From: Acetobacterium tundrae | Lineage (GTDB): Bacteria; Bacillota; Clostridia; Eubacteriales; Eubacteriaceae | Assembly (NCBI RefSeq): GCF_008086615.1 | Contig: NZ_RXYB01000011.1 | Coordinates: 1 to 64,000, forward strand | Direction of reading: 5' to 3' | Length of the DNA stretch: 64,000 nucleotides | Shown: positions 25,386 through 35,770 of the stretch, one piece after another | Numbering within the stretch: position 1 is the first letter of the stretch | Layout: every line of letters starts with the position of its first letter | Position numbers and translations under genes: made by a program | The notes under the pieces: model-generated | What the model was told of the DNA's origin: nothing | What the model saw: only the letters and a program-made list of their open reading frames with translations | Database searches by the model: none

Positions 25386-27443
25386 TCATACCAAACCGCT
25401 TACGGTCAGCAATACATCAATCAGTTTAATTGCCACAAAAGGTGCTACAATCCCACCTAAACCATAAATTAGCATATTTCTTTTTAATAGTTTGCCAGCT
25501 GGCATTTCATGATATTTCACACCCTTCAGAGCCAAAGGAATCAACGCAATGATTATTAAGGCATTGTAGATAATGGCTGATAAAATAGCACTTTTTGTAC
25601 TGGTTAGTCCCATAAAGTTAAGTGCCATTAATTGTGGATAAATACCAAAAAACAGAACTGGAATAATGGCAAAATATTTTGCCACATCATTTGCTACACT
25701 AAATGTTGTTAGTGCGCCTCTTGTCATCAATAACTGCTTTCCTATTCTTACAATATCAATGAGTTTAGTTGGGCTTGAATCCAGGTCAACCATATTTCCT
25801 GCTTCCTTGGCTGCCTGCGTCCCAGTGTTCATTGCCACTGCCACATCTGCCTGGGCAAGGGCCGGCGCATCATTGGTTCCATCGCCAGTCATCGCGACAA
25901 GATGTCCTTTGGATTGGTAATCACGAATTAGTATCAGCTTAGCTTCTGGCGTTGCTTCTGCCAAAAAGTCATCTACTCCTGCTTCGGCTGCGATGGCAGC
26001 CGCTGTCATAGGATTGTCACCAGTGATCATAATGGTCTTGATGCCCATTTTTCGCAAGTCTTCAAAACGTTCTTTAACACCGTTCTTAACAATATCTTTG
26101 AGATAAATCACGCCTAATATGATGTTGTTTTTTACAACGACAAGAGGTGTTCCGCCATCACTTGCCACTTGCTTTACAATTTGGTTGCATTCCTCCGGAT
26201 AATCCCCACCTTTGTCTAGAACGAAGTTTTTCACTGCTTCTGCCGCACCTTTTCGAATCTCGTTCCCTTGGTAATCAATCCCGCTCATTCTCGTTTTTGC
26301 CGTAAATTCCACAAAGGTTGCACCTAGCTTGGTAAGATCACGTCCTCTTATTCCAAAACGTTCTTTAGCAAGAACGACAATACTTCTGCCTTCAGCTGTT
26401 TCATCAGCAAGTGAAGAAAGCTGAGCAGCATCGGCAAGATCCTTTTCCGTCACCCCATTTACTGGAATAAAAACACTAGCTTGTCGGTTCCCAAGGGTAA
26501 TGGTTCCTGTTTTATCTAATAAAAGGACATCCACATCACCTGCGGCTTCAATCGCTCTGCCACTCATTGCCAATACATTGGCTTGATTAAGCCGACTCAT
26601 CCCAGCAATCCCAATTGATGAAAGAAGTGCTCCTATTGTTGTGGGAGCCAAACATACTAATAATGCGATTACATTGGTGATAGAAATTGCCGACCCTTGA
26701 CCGACCTGACTGCTTACGAAATTTGAAAACGGCAACAAGGTTGCTGTAACCACCAGGAAAATAATGGTAAGTGTTACCAGAAGTATTTGAAGCGCTATTT
26801 CGTTTGGTGTTTTTTTTCGAGAAGCGCCTTCTACCATTGCAATCATCTTATCGAGAAAGCTTTCTCCCGCTTCCGCTGTTACCTGAACGACAAGCCAGTC
26901 GGACAAAAGGGTAGTTCCTCCTGTAACAGCACTTCTATCCCCGCCTGATTCTCGAATTACCGGCGCGGATTCCCCTGTTATGGCACTTTCATCGACTGAT
27001 GCAGCGCCATCAATCACATCACCATCCATGGGTATCTGTTCTCCAGATTTAACATAAACAATGTCGCCCTTTTTCAAGAGATTTGACAGTACTTCGGTAT
27101 AGTCTTCAAAATTAGATGCTGATTTCAGTTTTTTGGCTTTTACATCTTTTCTGGCACTGCGTAAACTGTCTGCCTGTGCCCGGCCTCGGCCCTCTGCGAT
27201 GGCCTCAGCGAAATTTGCAAAAAGAACCGTAAACCAAAGAATAAGAGCAATTGCCAAAGTATAACCTGAATTCTCATCCTTTATTCCTGCGAAACTTATA
27301 AAAAATAGAATGGTTGTAAAAATCGCTCCAATATAAACGACTAACATAACCGGATTTTTAATCTGAATTCGCGGTGTCAATTTTGCAAAAGACTGCCTTA
27401 TTGCATCTTTGAAAATATTCTTATTTAAATCTTTATCTTTCAC
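25386..27443 (-). CDS. kdpB: Potassium-transporting P-type ATPase subunit KdpB
   Basis: About 685 residues. P-type ATPase motifs are in order: actuator TGES, phosphorylation site DKTGT, nucleotide-binding KGAAEAV, and hinge [10 protein letters not shown], with membrane helices between. KdpB hydrolyses ATP to drive K+ uptake through KdpA. The GTG start at 27443 is chosen over the in-frame TTG at 27482. A good ribosome binding site (GAGGTGA) stands 5 nt before it and it lies 10 nt after the kdpA stop. Length and motifs are normal. Confidence 0.97.
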   Translation of the reverse strand: MKDKDLNKNIFKDAIRQSFAKLTPRIQIKNPVMLVVYIGAIFTTILFFISFAGIKDENSGYTLAIALILWFTVLFANFAEAIAEGRGRAQADSLRSARKDVKAKKLKSASNFEDYTEVLSNLLKKGDIVYVKSGEQIPMDGDVIDGAASVDESAITGESAPVIRESGGDRSAVTGGTTLLSDWLVVQVTAEAGESFLDKMIAMVEGASRKKTPNEIALQILLVTLTIIFLVVTATLLPFSNFVSSQVGQGSAISITNVIALLVCLAPTTIGALLSSIGIAGMSRLNQANVLAMSGRAIEAAGDVDVLLLDKTGTITLGNRQASVFIPVNGVTEKDLADAAQLSSLADETAEGRSIVVLAKERFGIRGRDLTKLGATFVEFTAKTRMSGIDYQGNEIRKGAAEAVKNFVLDKGGDYPEECNQIVKQVASDGGTPLVVVKNNIILGVIYLKDIVKNGVKERFEDLRKMGIKTIMITGDNPMTAAAIAAEAGVDDFLAEATPEAKLILIRDYQSKGHLVAMTGDGTNDAPALAQADVAVAMNTGTQAAKEAGNMVDLDSSPTKLIDIVRIGKQLLMTRGALTTFSVANDVAKYFAIIPVLFFGIYPQLMALNFMGLTSTKSAILSAIIYNALIIIALIPLALKGVKYHEMPAGKLLKRNMLIYGLGGIVAPFVAIKLIDVLLTVSGLV

Positions 27444-27453
27444 TAATATCACC

Positions 27454-29142
27454 TCACTTGATCGTTGTAAAGAAATCTGCAATTGGCCCTAATGCTAAAG
27501 CAGGCAAAAAGCTGAGTGCTCCGATTAATAGCACAATAACAATAAGCAGTCCTACAAATAACGCATTGCTTGTTGAAAGGGTTCCATCGCTTGCAGCAAC
27601 AATTTTCTTATTTGATAAATTCCCAGCGAGAAACACAACTGCAACTAACGGGATAAAACGTACAAACAGCATCATTATCCCGCCAATCACATTTGTGAAT
27701 ATCGTATTTGCCGTAAAACCGCCAAAGGCACTTCCGTTATTAGCTCCCATTGATGTAAATGCATAGAGTAATTCTGAAAACCCATGTGCTCCCGAGTTTG
27801 TTAACCATGTGCTCGCCTGGGGCATGAGAACCGCAGTTGCTGTTCCAAACAAGGTTAAAAGCGGGGGAACAAGAACAATTAGACATACCATTTTCATATC
27901 AAACGCTTCAATTTTTTTCCCTAAATACTCAGGCGTTCTTCCTACCATCAGCCCGGCGATAAACACAGTTAGGATCACAAACGCAATCATCCCGTATAAT
28001 CCACTACCAACACCACCAAAAACAACTTCGCCAAGCTGCATTAAGAACATGAGAATCATCCCACCTAATGGCGTGAAACTATCAAGCATCGCATTTACCG
28101 AACCGTTAGAAGCTGCTGTTGTTGCTGCTCCCCATAGAGCTGATGTTCCAACACCATGAATGATTTCTTTACCTTCCATATTACCTGAAGCCATGACGCC
28201 TTGAAAAACAGGTGCTAGATATTGCTCACTATATGTTAAAACTGCAAGTGCCACCACAAACAGAATTAGCATAGCTGCATAAATTGATCTTCCTTGTTTA
28301 CTGTCCTTTACTGCTTTTCCAAAAGAAATGCAAAGGGCTGCCGGAATCAATAGAATTGATAAAAGCTGCAGAAAATTAGACAATGCTGTAGGATTTTCGA
28401 GAGGAAACGCTGAGTTAAGTCCAAAGAATCCGCCGCCATTTGTACCAAGCTGTTTAATTGCAATCTGGCTTGCAGCCGGTCCTAAAGGTACTGTCTGAGC
28501 TGATCCACCTTGAAGTGTTACAATTTCTTTATAAGGTGCAAGTGTTTGGACAACACCTTGTGAAACAAGAATAATCGCAAGTATCAGTGACAATGGAATG
28601 AGCACATACAACGTTGTTCTTATTAAATCTTTCCAAAAGCTTCCAATTGTTGTTTTTTTTGTTGCTATGAAACCTCTTGTTAAGGCAAACAAAACGGCAA
28701 TCCCTGTTGCTGCTGTTAAAAAGTTCTGAACGCCTAGCCCCACTGCTTGAGTAAAATATGATAGACTAAGCTCTCCTGAATAGGCCTGCCAGTTTGTATT
28801 TGTAACAAAACTTGCCGCTGTATTAAACGCCAAATCCCAACTAGGTGCTTGAAAATTCTCTGGGTTAAAGGGCAAACTACTTTGAAACATTTGAATTCCA
28901 AAAACGAAGATGAGTCCGATAAAACTAAATATTACTACCGAAAAAGCATATTTTCGCGGACTCATTTCATCTTCATCATTCATTCCCATTAACTTATAAA
29001 TACTTCTTTCAACAGGAACAATGACACGAGATAGAAATACCGTTTGACCAGTCATTACCTTATAAATGTAATGACCAAGAGGAAATGAAAGAGCCACTAA
29101 TACTATTAAAAATAAACCATCCTCAATCACAATAGAGCTCAT
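27454..29142 (-). CDS. kdpA: Potassium-transporting ATPase subunit KdpA (channel-like)
   Basis: 562 residues with about ten membrane helices. The K+ selectivity-filter-like segments are visible as [34 protein letters not shown] and [12 protein letters not shown]. KdpA is the K+-conducting subunit of the pump. Its ATG overlaps the stop of the small kdpF gene by 4 bp. The protein is the usual family length. Confidence 0.97.
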   Translation of the reverse strand: MSSIVIEDGLFLIVLVALSFPLGHYIYKVMTGQTVFLSRVIVPVERSIYKLMGMNDEDEMSPRKYAFSVVIFSFIGLIFVFGIQMFQSSLPFNPENFQAPSWDLAFNTAASFVTNTNWQAYSGELSLSYFTQAVGLGVQNFLTAATGIAVLFALTRGFIATKKTTIGSFWKDLIRTTLYVLIPLSLILAIILVSQGVVQTLAPYKEIVTLQGGSAQTVPLGPAASQIAIKQLGTNGGGFFGLNSAFPLENPTALSNFLQLLSILLIPAALCISFGKAVKDSKQGRSIYAAMLILFVVALAVLTYSEQYLAPVFQGVMASGNMEGKEIIHGVGTSALWGAATTAASNGSVNAMLDSFTPLGGMILMFLMQLGEVVFGGVGSGLYGMIAFVILTVFIAGLMVGRTPEYLGKKIEAFDMKMVCLIVLVPPLLTLFGTATAVLMPQASTWLTNSGAHGFSELLYAFTSMGANNGSAFGGFTANTIFTNVIGGIMMLFVRFIPLVAVVFLAGNLSNKKIVAASDGTLSTSNALFVGLLIVIVLLIGALSFLPALALGPIADFFTTIK

Positions 29143-29228
29143 AATTTTTCACCATTAAATAACACATAAACAAGATATACCAACAAAGCCAGTGCTACAA
29201 ATCCTGAAATGATTAAAACAACTCCCAT
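29139..29228 (-). CDS. kdpF: Kdp complex small subunit KdpF
   Basis: A 29-residue peptide, [20 protein letters not shown] followed by YVLFNGEKL, forms a single membrane helix with the short tail typical of KdpF. It lies directly before kdpA, overlapping its start in an ATGA junction, and follows the TPR gene by 6 bp. A GGGAAG-type ribosome binding site lies about 8-14 nt upstream. KdpF stabilises the KdpABC complex in the membrane. It is easily missed by annotation because of its size. Confidence 0.9.
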   Translation of the reverse strand: MGVVLIISGFVALALLVYLVYVLFNGEKL

Positions 29229-29234
29229 TTATTG

Positions 29235-29624
29235 TCACTTCCCTTCCTTTTTTTGCAAATGACCAACGTGATTCTTGTCATATTCGACAACATATAAATC
29301 ATCGTCTTCTTTCTCTGGTTCATCCCCAAAATCAATAGGTTTATTCGTGGGTCGACCTTCAAAAGACGATATTCTTTCCAAATTTCTGTATGCGGGTTTA
29401 TATGTTGGATCCAAAACATTGGCAACCCGATAATGTTTATGGGCCAAATTATCCTCCTTTAACAGTTCCTCTAAAATACCGTATAGGTTATGAACACATG
29501 GAGAATGCGGATTTTCATACATCGCATTCTTAATTCTTTCTTCCGCCAGCACAAAATTCCCCAATTTTAAGGCGTTTTTTGCTAAATCAATATATTCTTC
29601 AAAAGCATTTTGACAATTAGACAT
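29235..29624 (-). CDS. TPR-repeat protein co-transcribed with kdpFABC
   Basis: 129 residues. Tetratricopeptide helices cover about 1-90: LAKNALKLGNFVLAEERIKN, SPCVHNLYGILEELL, then AHKHYRVANVLDPTYKPAYR. An acidic low-complexity tail follows (GDEPEKEDDDLY). There is no signal peptide or membrane helix, so it is cytoplasmic. It has a good ribosome binding site (GGGAGG) and its stop lies only 6 bp before kdpF, so it is almost certainly the first gene of the kdp operon. TPR proteins bind partners; a role in assembling or regulating Kdp is an inference from position alone. Confidence 0.8.
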   Translation of the reverse strand: MSNCQNAFEEYIDLAKNALKLGNFVLAEERIKNAMYENPHSPCVHNLYGILEELLKEDNLAHKHYRVANVLDPTYKPAYRNLERISSFEGRPTNKPIDFGDEPEKEDDDLYVVEYDKNHVGHLQKKEGK

Positions 29625-29775
29625 TTTTTCCTCCCTAACAAAAGTTATTTCTTTGTACCTTTATTATAGTTATTTCTCAATAAATTTGTTATATCAAAAA
29701 CATGCTGAAAGATAAAGATTCTATTAAGAATTCAATCTTTCCTTCCATCCCCAGGACTTTTGCCAGATATCCTGG

Positions 29776-29822
29776 AACACAAAAAAACAGCTAAATTGAA
29801 ATATTTAGCCGTTTTCTGTGTT
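29776..29822 (-). terminator. Terminator of the membrane glycosyltransferase genes
   Basis: The outer arms AACACA/TGTGTT and inner arms GCTAAAT/ATTTAGC form a long imperfect hairpin 24 bp after the stop of the 730-residue glycosyltransferase gene. Read on the minus strand, a run of seven T lies inside its 3' side. It ends that transcript upstream of the TPR-kdp promoter. Confidence 0.75.
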
Positions 29823-29845
29823 GTATTTATCTTGATTTTTTTTTA

Positions 29846-32038
29846 TTATTGTTTTAAATCATATAATTGTTCTGAATTACCGCCCAGCATCCCTTTATCA
29901 GCATTTTGAGATGTTGCTGTTGATACCGTTGAAGTTGACGAAGCTGTTTCGGACCACTCGCTTTCAGAAATGGTCTTGCCGTTTGCCTTGATCCATGCAG
30001 TGATTTCATTGTTGCTACCGGTTGCCTCAGTGCCACTAAATTCATTGGTACCAACGGTTTCTCCATCGTCACCAATTTCATTAATGCCGCCGGCTCCTCC
30101 GCCGCCATTAATCATTGCATAGCGAATTTCGCCATCAGCAACCATTTGCTTAAATTCATTTAGAGTCAAGATGTTGTCTGATCCTGAAAATCCACCAAAA
30201 GACATAACAGGTTCACCATATTTTATAATGATGTCCGAAGCATACCCATTTGCAGATGAAACTGCCAGTAGATATTTTTCATTGGTCGTATGCGCTTTTA
30301 AATAGCTCACCAACTTATCCGTGTTTTCCGTGCTAGACATTCCGCCATTATTTCCACCCTTATCGTTTGAACTCGCAAGCTCCAGCCCAGCCGATGGCAT
30401 TGAGCTTGATTCCGCATAGAAAAGAGTTGTACCAGACCAAACGGTCGGTGCTATAACTAACCCAAGCAATCCCACGCCTGCGAAAATTAGCTTGAGTTTT
30501 TTCTTTCTTTCCGATGGATTTTCTTTGTCTTTTATGACGTTTAGAATGCCCAGCATCAGAGCTCCCACAAAACACAAAGCACCTGTTGCAATCATCAAAT
30601 ACAGGGTAAGACCTGAAGTCGTGTAGTAATAGGATAAAACCAGTAATTCTACTGCTGCATCCACAATCAGAGCTGCTGGCAGAATCCAGGCTTTCCAGCC
30701 TCCTTTTTGATACAGTTCCCACATCGATACCATTCCGATACCGGTAAGCGCCGCAATCGGCGGGGCTAACATAATCAGATAATAAGGATGGAACAGTCCC
30801 GTTGTAAAGCTGAAATACAGAAACACTGGTACCAACCACATTCCCCATAACAGCAGTCCCTGTTTTTTCTTCACATCAAATGATGAAGCTTTTTTCTTTT
30901 CATTCAGGAAGGCTGCAATTAATCCGATCACAGCAAAGGGGAATAGCCAAATGATTTGGTCAGTTAAGCTATTACTTGAGAATAATCTCAAAATGCTGGC
31001 CGGTTCTGATCCGCCAAACATACCTCCGCCACGCGTATTGCCATTTTGACCGTTTTCCATCCCGCCGGGAGCATCGCTCATATCACCATATCCAACGTTA
31101 CTCGGTATATCTTGACCAGTTTCGGATGAATCTTGCACCGCTTGAGATGTTGAAGCCTGATTCGTATCTCCACCTGATGCATTTTCTCGCGATTGGCCAT
31201 CACCGGATGTGCCCATTCCGCCACCACGGGTACCCATTCCACTGCCGCTGGTACTGGTTAAACGTTCCACCCCATTATGACCAAAGATCAGTTCCAATTC
31301 GCTGTTATTGGTACTGCTGCCGACAAATGGACGATCCGCGGCTGGAACCAAATCAACGATGGTAGCCCATGAAAGTGAGACCACTACCAATATCAACGTT
31401 CCGGCAACCAACTGTAGGATTCTTTTTTTAATGGGAATCGTTGAAACAAAAAAATAAGTGATGTAGATCGCCGGCAGGATCATATAAGCTTGGAGCATTT
31501 TTACATTGAAACCAATGCCCACAATCGCTAAACATAGGATCACATGTCTTAATTTCCCGCTTTCTACAGCCTTGTGTAAAGCCAGGCAGGCAAGCAGCAA
31601 CGTCAGAACCAAAATACCGTCAATTGTATTGTTTTTGCTGACCGCAACAAAAATCGGTGTTGTGGCCATACAAAATGCTGAAATCAAAGCAGCGGTACTA
31701 CCGTAAGATTTCTTGACCAAGCGATACAGAATATAGACGGATATCACGCCGGCCAATGCCTCCGGCAACAGAATACTTACCCCGCTGTAGCCGAAAATCT
31801 TTGCGGAAAGCGCCTGTATCCAAAATCCCAGTGGCGGCTTATCAATCGTTACGAATCCGGACGGATCAAACGCAACGAAGAAGAAATTACTCCAACTCAT
31901 TGTCATACTCTTCACACCGGCTGCGTAATAGGCGTTTCCATAGCCCTGGATACCTAAATTTCCAAAATTCAAGAATGCTGACATCATCATAATCAGTAAA
32001 AGGATTATCTTTTCTCTAGTAAGTTCTATTTTTTTCAT
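29846..32038 (-). CDS. GT39/PMT-like membrane glycosyltransferase with disordered extracellular insert
   Basis: 730 residues and about 11-12 membrane helices. The N-terminal GT-C region has an acidic loop (AFDPSGFVTIDKPPLGFWIQ) as in ArnT/PMT-type enzymes, which move sugars from polyprenyl phosphate to an acceptor outside the membrane. A Gly/Ser/Gln-rich stretch of about 90 residues (about 265-350) sits in an extracellular loop. The C-terminal domain (about 555-730) is extracytoplasmic and ends in a Ser/Thr-rich tail. The GT2 gene 56 bp upstream probably makes its polyprenyl-phosphate-sugar donor (the B. subtilis ykcB-ykcC arrangement). Likely jobs are modification of teichoic acid, wall polymer or lipid; the acceptor is unknown. 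Confidence 0.85.
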   Translation of the reverse strand: MKKIELTREKIILLLIMMMSAFLNFGNLGIQGYGNAYYAAGVKSMTMSWSNFFFVAFDPSGFVTIDKPPLGFWIQALSAKIFGYSGVSILLPEALAGVISVYILYRLVKKSYGSTAALISAFCMATTPIFVAVSKNNTIDGILVLTLLLACLALHKAVESGKLRHVILCLAIVGIGFNVKMLQAYMILPAIYITYFFVSTIPIKKRILQLVAGTLILVVVSLSWATIVDLVPAADRPFVGSSTNNSELELIFGHNGVERLTSTSGSGMGTRGGGMGTSGDGQSRENASGGDTNQASTSQAVQDSSETGQDIPSNVGYGDMSDAPGGMENGQNGNTRGGGMFGGSEPASILRLFSSNSLTDQIIWLFPFAVIGLIAAFLNEKKKASSFDVKKKQGLLLWGMWLVPVFLYFSFTTGLFHPYYLIMLAPPIAALTGIGMVSMWELYQKGGWKAWILPAALIVDAAVELLVLSYYYTTSGLTLYLMIATGALCFVGALMLGILNVIKDKENPSERKKKLKLIFAGVGLLGLVIAPTVWSGTTLFYAESSSMPSAGLELASSNDKGGNNGGMSSTENTDKLVSYLKAHTTNEKYLLAVSSANGYASDIIIKYGEPVMSFGGFSGSDNILTLNEFKQMVADGEIRYAMINGGGGAGGINEIGDDGETVGTNEFSGTEATGSNNEITAWIKANGKTISESEWSETASSTSTVSTATSQNADKGMLGGNSEQLYDLKQ

Positions 32039-32094
32039 TCTATTCCCCTAACAAATATTTTATAACATACTTCTAAACACATTAAAATGAACGA

Positions 32095-33117
32095 CTATTT
32101 ATCTTTGCTATTTTTTTTATTATAGTGAATGACATCGCTGATGATGTAATTCGGTCTATTTTTGCTTTCATCTAAAATCCGGCAAATATATTGCCCCATA
32201 ATGCCAATGGCAATGAATGTGATACCGAACATCATCATCATGATGATTAAAAACAGAGAAAGACTCATGACGCTCAAATTGCCGAGTTCATCCCTCATTA
32301 GATCGACCACAAAAGAAATAAATCCGATTAAAAACAGTGCGCCTCCGAAATAACCAAAAAAAGTCATTGGCTTATATGAAAATGAAGTAATGCCATCTAA
32401 AGCCAGTTTGATCATCTTTTTTAACGGATATTTTGTCTTGCCGGCAAATCGCTCCTGTCGAACAAATTCTACGGAAGTCTGTTTAAAACCCAACCAACTG
32501 ATTAATCCCCGGACATAACGGTTCTTTTCCGGCAGGGTATTGAGCGTATCACATACTTTTCTGTCAATCAATCGAAAATCGCCGGTATCACTGGGAATGT
32601 CAATATTAGTCAGTTTGTTGAACGTGCGATAAAAAACTTTGGATGTCAATTTCTTAAAGAAGGTTTCGCCCTCTCTTTTCGTTCTTTTGCCATAGACAAC
32701 ATCAAATCCTTCCCGCCATTTTTTGATCATTTCCAGAATTATTTCCGGGGGATCCTGCAAATCGGCATCAATCACCACCACGGCCTCCCCGCAGGCTTCG
32801 ATCATCCCCGCCGTAATCGCGGGTTGATGACCAAAGTTTCGCGAAAAATTGACCAGCTTGATTTTTTCATCCCGGTTGCAAATTTCACGCACAATCGATT
32901 CCGTTTTATCTTTGCTGCCATCATTGACAAAGACTATTTCGTAATTTTCATTGGTACTGTCCATGATAGCCTTTAACCGATTGTAGCTTTCCGTTATTAC
33001 CAGCTCCTCATTAAATAAAGGAACTACAATTGAGTAAATTACTTGATTTTTTACATCATCATTATCAATCTGATCATTAAGATCGTCTTCTACTACGTAG
33101 ATCATATTATTTTTCAT
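32095..33117 (-). CDS. GT2 polyprenyl-phosphate glycosyltransferase (DPM1/YkcC type)
   Basis: 340 residues. A GT2 domain at about 25-235 has VPLFNEELVITESYNRL, FVNDGSKDKT and VIDADLQDPPEII. Two C-terminal membrane helices follow at about 255-320, ending with GIMGQYICRILDESKNRPNY. This is the layout of enzymes that load a sugar from a nucleotide donor onto undecaprenyl phosphate (GtrB, ArnC, YkcC types). It stands between two membrane GT-C genes on the same strand and would supply both. Confidence 0.92.
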   Translation of the reverse strand: MKNNMIYVVEDDLNDQIDNDDVKNQVIYSIVVPLFNEELVITESYNRLKAIMDSTNENYEIVFVNDGSKDKTESIVREICNRDEKIKLVNFSRNFGHQPAITAGMIEACGEAVVVIDADLQDPPEIILEMIKKWREGFDVVYGKRTKREGETFFKKLTSKVFYRTFNKLTNIDIPSDTGDFRLIDRKVCDTLNTLPEKNRYVRGLISWLGFKQTSVEFVRQERFAGKTKYPLKKMIKLALDGITSFSYKPMTFFGYFGGALFLIGFISFVVDLMRDELGNLSVMSLSLFLIIMMMMFGITFIAIGIMGQYICRILDESKNRPNYIISDVIHYNKKNSKDK

Positions 33118-33218
33118 ATCATCACCTCGTTCTGGATGAATCGTATTTTTTTAATTTTTTTATAAATGGTTGGCCTAAAACTAATCGATTTTCTGTGAAT
33201 TTTCTCGAATATTCGGTA

Positions 33219-34820
33219 TTATTCAAGACTGTAAACTGTCCCACTCAGCGCATTATCCCAAGCAACTTTTACCAGATACGCAAATAGCAACAGATTGAAA
33301 AGTGCTGTAATACCAGCAATCAGAGAACTATTATCGGTAACGGATCCCATGCCTCCTTGTAGACCATATAATAAAACACAGTACGTATTTACAAAACAAG
33401 AAATACTAAATCCACCTGCCAGCAGAAGAAATCTTCTATCCTTTAAATAGACGAACGCAAAAAGTGCTATCGCCATGGCCGGGAATAAATAACGTTCATG
33501 CATTCCCACAGAGAAAATAAAGACACCAACAATTTGTATCAGTCCAGCGGAAAAAGCATAGGAACTATTTTTTCCTTTTCCGTATAAAAACCACGATAAG
33601 GCTGAAACAAGGACAATAAAGATCATCCCCCAGGTGTGGTAACTGAACAGTAGTAACGTATTATTGTAATTGGTCATATTCCCGCCGATTAAGCTGAAAA
33701 AATTAAAAGCATTCATCGAGGCATACGGATATTTTGCTATTGTCCCTGAATATAACTCGAAAATCCATGAGAAGCCATGTTGATAAGAAAAAGGTAGAAT
33801 TATCACAAAAACCGTAACCAAGCCGGCTAATGCTGCTTTTATGAAATTTTTAGGGCTTCTTTCACGCACAAGTTCATATAATAAAACAGGAGCAAAAATA
33901 ATTCCCTGTGGCTTCATCAAAATACTTAAAGCAAAAAAGATGGCTGAAATAGTTATTTTCTTCTCTGAAAGGAAATAAAAAGACAGCACAACCAAGAGGG
34001 TGAATAATGAATCAACTTGTCCCCAAAGCGCTGAATTTAGAAAAGTGGCTGGATTAAACGCATAAAACGCCGCCAGTAAAAGACTAATTTGCATGGAAAA
34101 TCGTTTTTTACTTAATTTATATAAAATCAGTGCGGTTCCAACATCAGCCAAAATGGAAGGAAGCTTAAGCAGCAGAATATAGTATTTACTGAATATTCCA
34201 ATGTTTGCCAGTTTGCCAATAATAGCTAAAATATAAATATATAATGGAGGGTAATCAATATTGTTTGAACTTGCATATAAATTTGAAAAATCTTTTGCTG
34301 CCGCCGTCGCCCAACTTTTAAAGAGACTGATATCTCCTGAATAACCCTGAATAACCGTCGACAAAGAAATTCTCATTAAAAGGGCAACAATGAGCAACGT
34401 TACGATTATTATTTTATCATTTTTACCGTCATCAGATAGTGTCTTTATTCTTCTCCTCGCAAAATAGGCCCAGATAAACAAACCTAAAAAGATCAGTGCA
34501 TAAATGACCAGCAAGGGCGCATACTGAATGTTTGCGTTTTGTGTACCGGTATGAGTATTTTGATTTTGCGATTGAACTGTTGACTGATTTCCCGAAGTTA
34601 GGTCCTTACGCTGTGTTTGTGTCTGTAGATTATTCCCCGCAGATTGCTGCGTTGACTGATCAGTCGAATTGGAACGCTGTGTGTTAATTTGCTCAGTGTT
34701 CCCCATCATCTCAGTGGTGGTTCCACTGTAAACGACAACGGAATAGACACAGACTGCGCCTGCTAAAAACATCATGAAAATCAAACATATTTTCAGTAAA
34801 TTATTTTTGACTATTTTCAT
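33219..34820 (-). CDS. Membrane GT-C glycosyltransferase (mannosyltransferase-like)
   Basis: 533 residues and about 11 membrane helices. Near 165-195 the GT-C loop sequence GDISLFKSWATAAAKDFSNL and NNIDYPPLYIYILA carries the catalytic acidic motif and the conserved YPP seen in polyprenyl-linked sugar transferases. Between helices 1 and 2 (about 35-100) is a Gln/Ser/Thr-rich disordered stretch exposed outside. It is the first gene of a three-gene same-strand group (33219, 32095, 29846), so all three may decorate one envelope polymer. The sugar and acceptor are unknown. Confidence 0.8.
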   Translation of the reverse strand: MKIVKNNLLKICLIFMMFLAGAVCVYSVVVYSGTTTEMMGNTEQINTQRSNSTDQSTQQSAGNNLQTQTQRKDLTSGNQSTVQSQNQNTHTGTQNANIQYAPLLVIYALIFLGLFIWAYFARRRIKTLSDDGKNDKIIIVTLLIVALLMRISLSTVIQGYSGDISLFKSWATAAAKDFSNLYASSNNIDYPPLYIYILAIIGKLANIGIFSKYYILLLKLPSILADVGTALILYKLSKKRFSMQISLLLAAFYAFNPATFLNSALWGQVDSLFTLLVVLSFYFLSEKKITISAIFFALSILMKPQGIIFAPVLLYELVRERSPKNFIKAALAGLVTVFVIILPFSYQHGFSWIFELYSGTIAKYPYASMNAFNFFSLIGGNMTNYNNTLLLFSYHTWGMIFIVLVSALSWFLYGKGKNSSYAFSAGLIQIVGVFIFSVGMHERYLFPAMAIALFAFVYLKDRRFLLLAGGFSISCFVNTYCVLLYGLQGGMGSVTDNSSLIAGITALFNLLLFAYLVKVAWDNALSGTVYSLE

Positions 34821-35302
34821 TCCTTGTTCTTCCTCACTTTTCTATATTTAAAAGATATGGATAAATTCAGTCACATCATCCAATTATTATATAAATCTTA
34901 TCTCAAAAAAATGGAAGGTGGGACCATCAAACTTTTGCAACTTAAATATTCATTTTCAACATATTTTCATTACATCATCTCCAATTCACACTGTTGTAAT
35001 CTTACTCTTTATTTGTAGTAAATAGGTGAACGCAATGTGAATTTTTTGTGAATGGGTAGGATTTAAATTGCTCAAAAACCTGCCTAACAAAATGGACTCT
35101 GTAAAATTGAGGCAGTATAATTCAGTTAGATCTGACAAAAATTTCGATCCTGATAAATGATGATAGTTTTAAAGGATTCATAATAATCATAGAAGGAAAA
35201 TCCAACATATTCAATTTTTCCAGGGGTATTTCGAAAGACAATACACCATAAAACCTTTGCTTTTCTTTTTTTTTATAACGATTGCATGTTTCAACTATAA
35301 CA
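34821..35302. other. Divergent intergenic region of about 480 bp
   Basis: It separates the minus-strand glycosyltransferase group from the plus-strand merR gene. Open frames here (for example minus-strand 35122-35358) lack ribosome binding sites and recognisable motifs, so I do not call them. No repeat or RNA gene was recognised. Confidence 0.5.
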
Positions 35303-35331
35303 TTGACGTTAATGTTAAGGTATGGTAAAAT
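35303..35331 (+). promoter_or_regulatory. MerR-type promoter with operator in the spacer
   Basis: -35 TTGACG (35303-35308), 17-bp spacer, -10 TAAAAT (35326-35331). Within the spacer is the inverted repeat ACGTTAA-TG-TTAAGGT (35306-35321), placed between the two boxes as MerR-family regulators require. The downstream MerR gene should bind here and control itself and the transporter. Confidence 0.8.
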
Positions 35332-35350
35332 TCTTTTCAGAGGTATACAG

Positions 35351-35770
35351 ATGAACATAAATTATTACCAAATCGATGAAGTTGCCAAATCAACCGGAAT
35401 CACCAAAAGAACCATCCGATACTATGAGGAAATGGAACTGTTAAAACCGATGCGAACGGAGGCCGGTTACCGTTTATATACACAGTCGGATATTGAAATT
35501 ATTAAAGAAATAAAAGAATTACGAATCAAACTAGGCATGAATTTTGAACAGATTCAACATTTTCTGGGACTGAAAAATAGCATCCTAGAAATTCTGGATG
35601 GCGATACAAAAGATATTAGACAGATCGAAGAAACTGAAGATAAAATTAAAGAATTAATGATTTTGGTGGATGAAAAAGATGCGGTGCTTAAACGCATCAA
35701 AAATAACTGTAATAAATATTTAAATGAACTAGAAAAAAGAACTAAACAACCGGAGGAATGTCAGTTATGA
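35351..35770 (+). CDS. MerR-family regulator
   Basis: 139 residues. The MerR DNA-binding domain is at about 1-72 (YQIDEVAKSTGITKRTIRYY; YRLYTQSDIEIIKEIKELR). A coiled-coil dimerisation helix runs to the C-terminus (about 85-135). There is no large ligand domain, so the protein is of the short drug- or redox-sensing type. The ATG at 35351 follows AGAGG and the promoter at 35303-35331. The stop overlaps the start of the MFS gene in an ATGA junction, so regulator and pump form one operon. Confidence 0.92.
   Translation: MNINYYQIDEVAKSTGITKRTIRYYEEMELLKPMRTEAGYRLYTQSDIEIIKEIKELRIKLGMNFEQIQHFLGLKNSILEILDGDTKDIRQIEETEDKIKELMILVDEKDAVLKRIKNNCNKYLNELEKRTKQPEECQL

Noticed and set aside
35122-35358. 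78-codon minus-strand open frame before merR
   Set aside because: Overlaps the merR promoter and start, lacks a ribosome binding site, and resembles no family.
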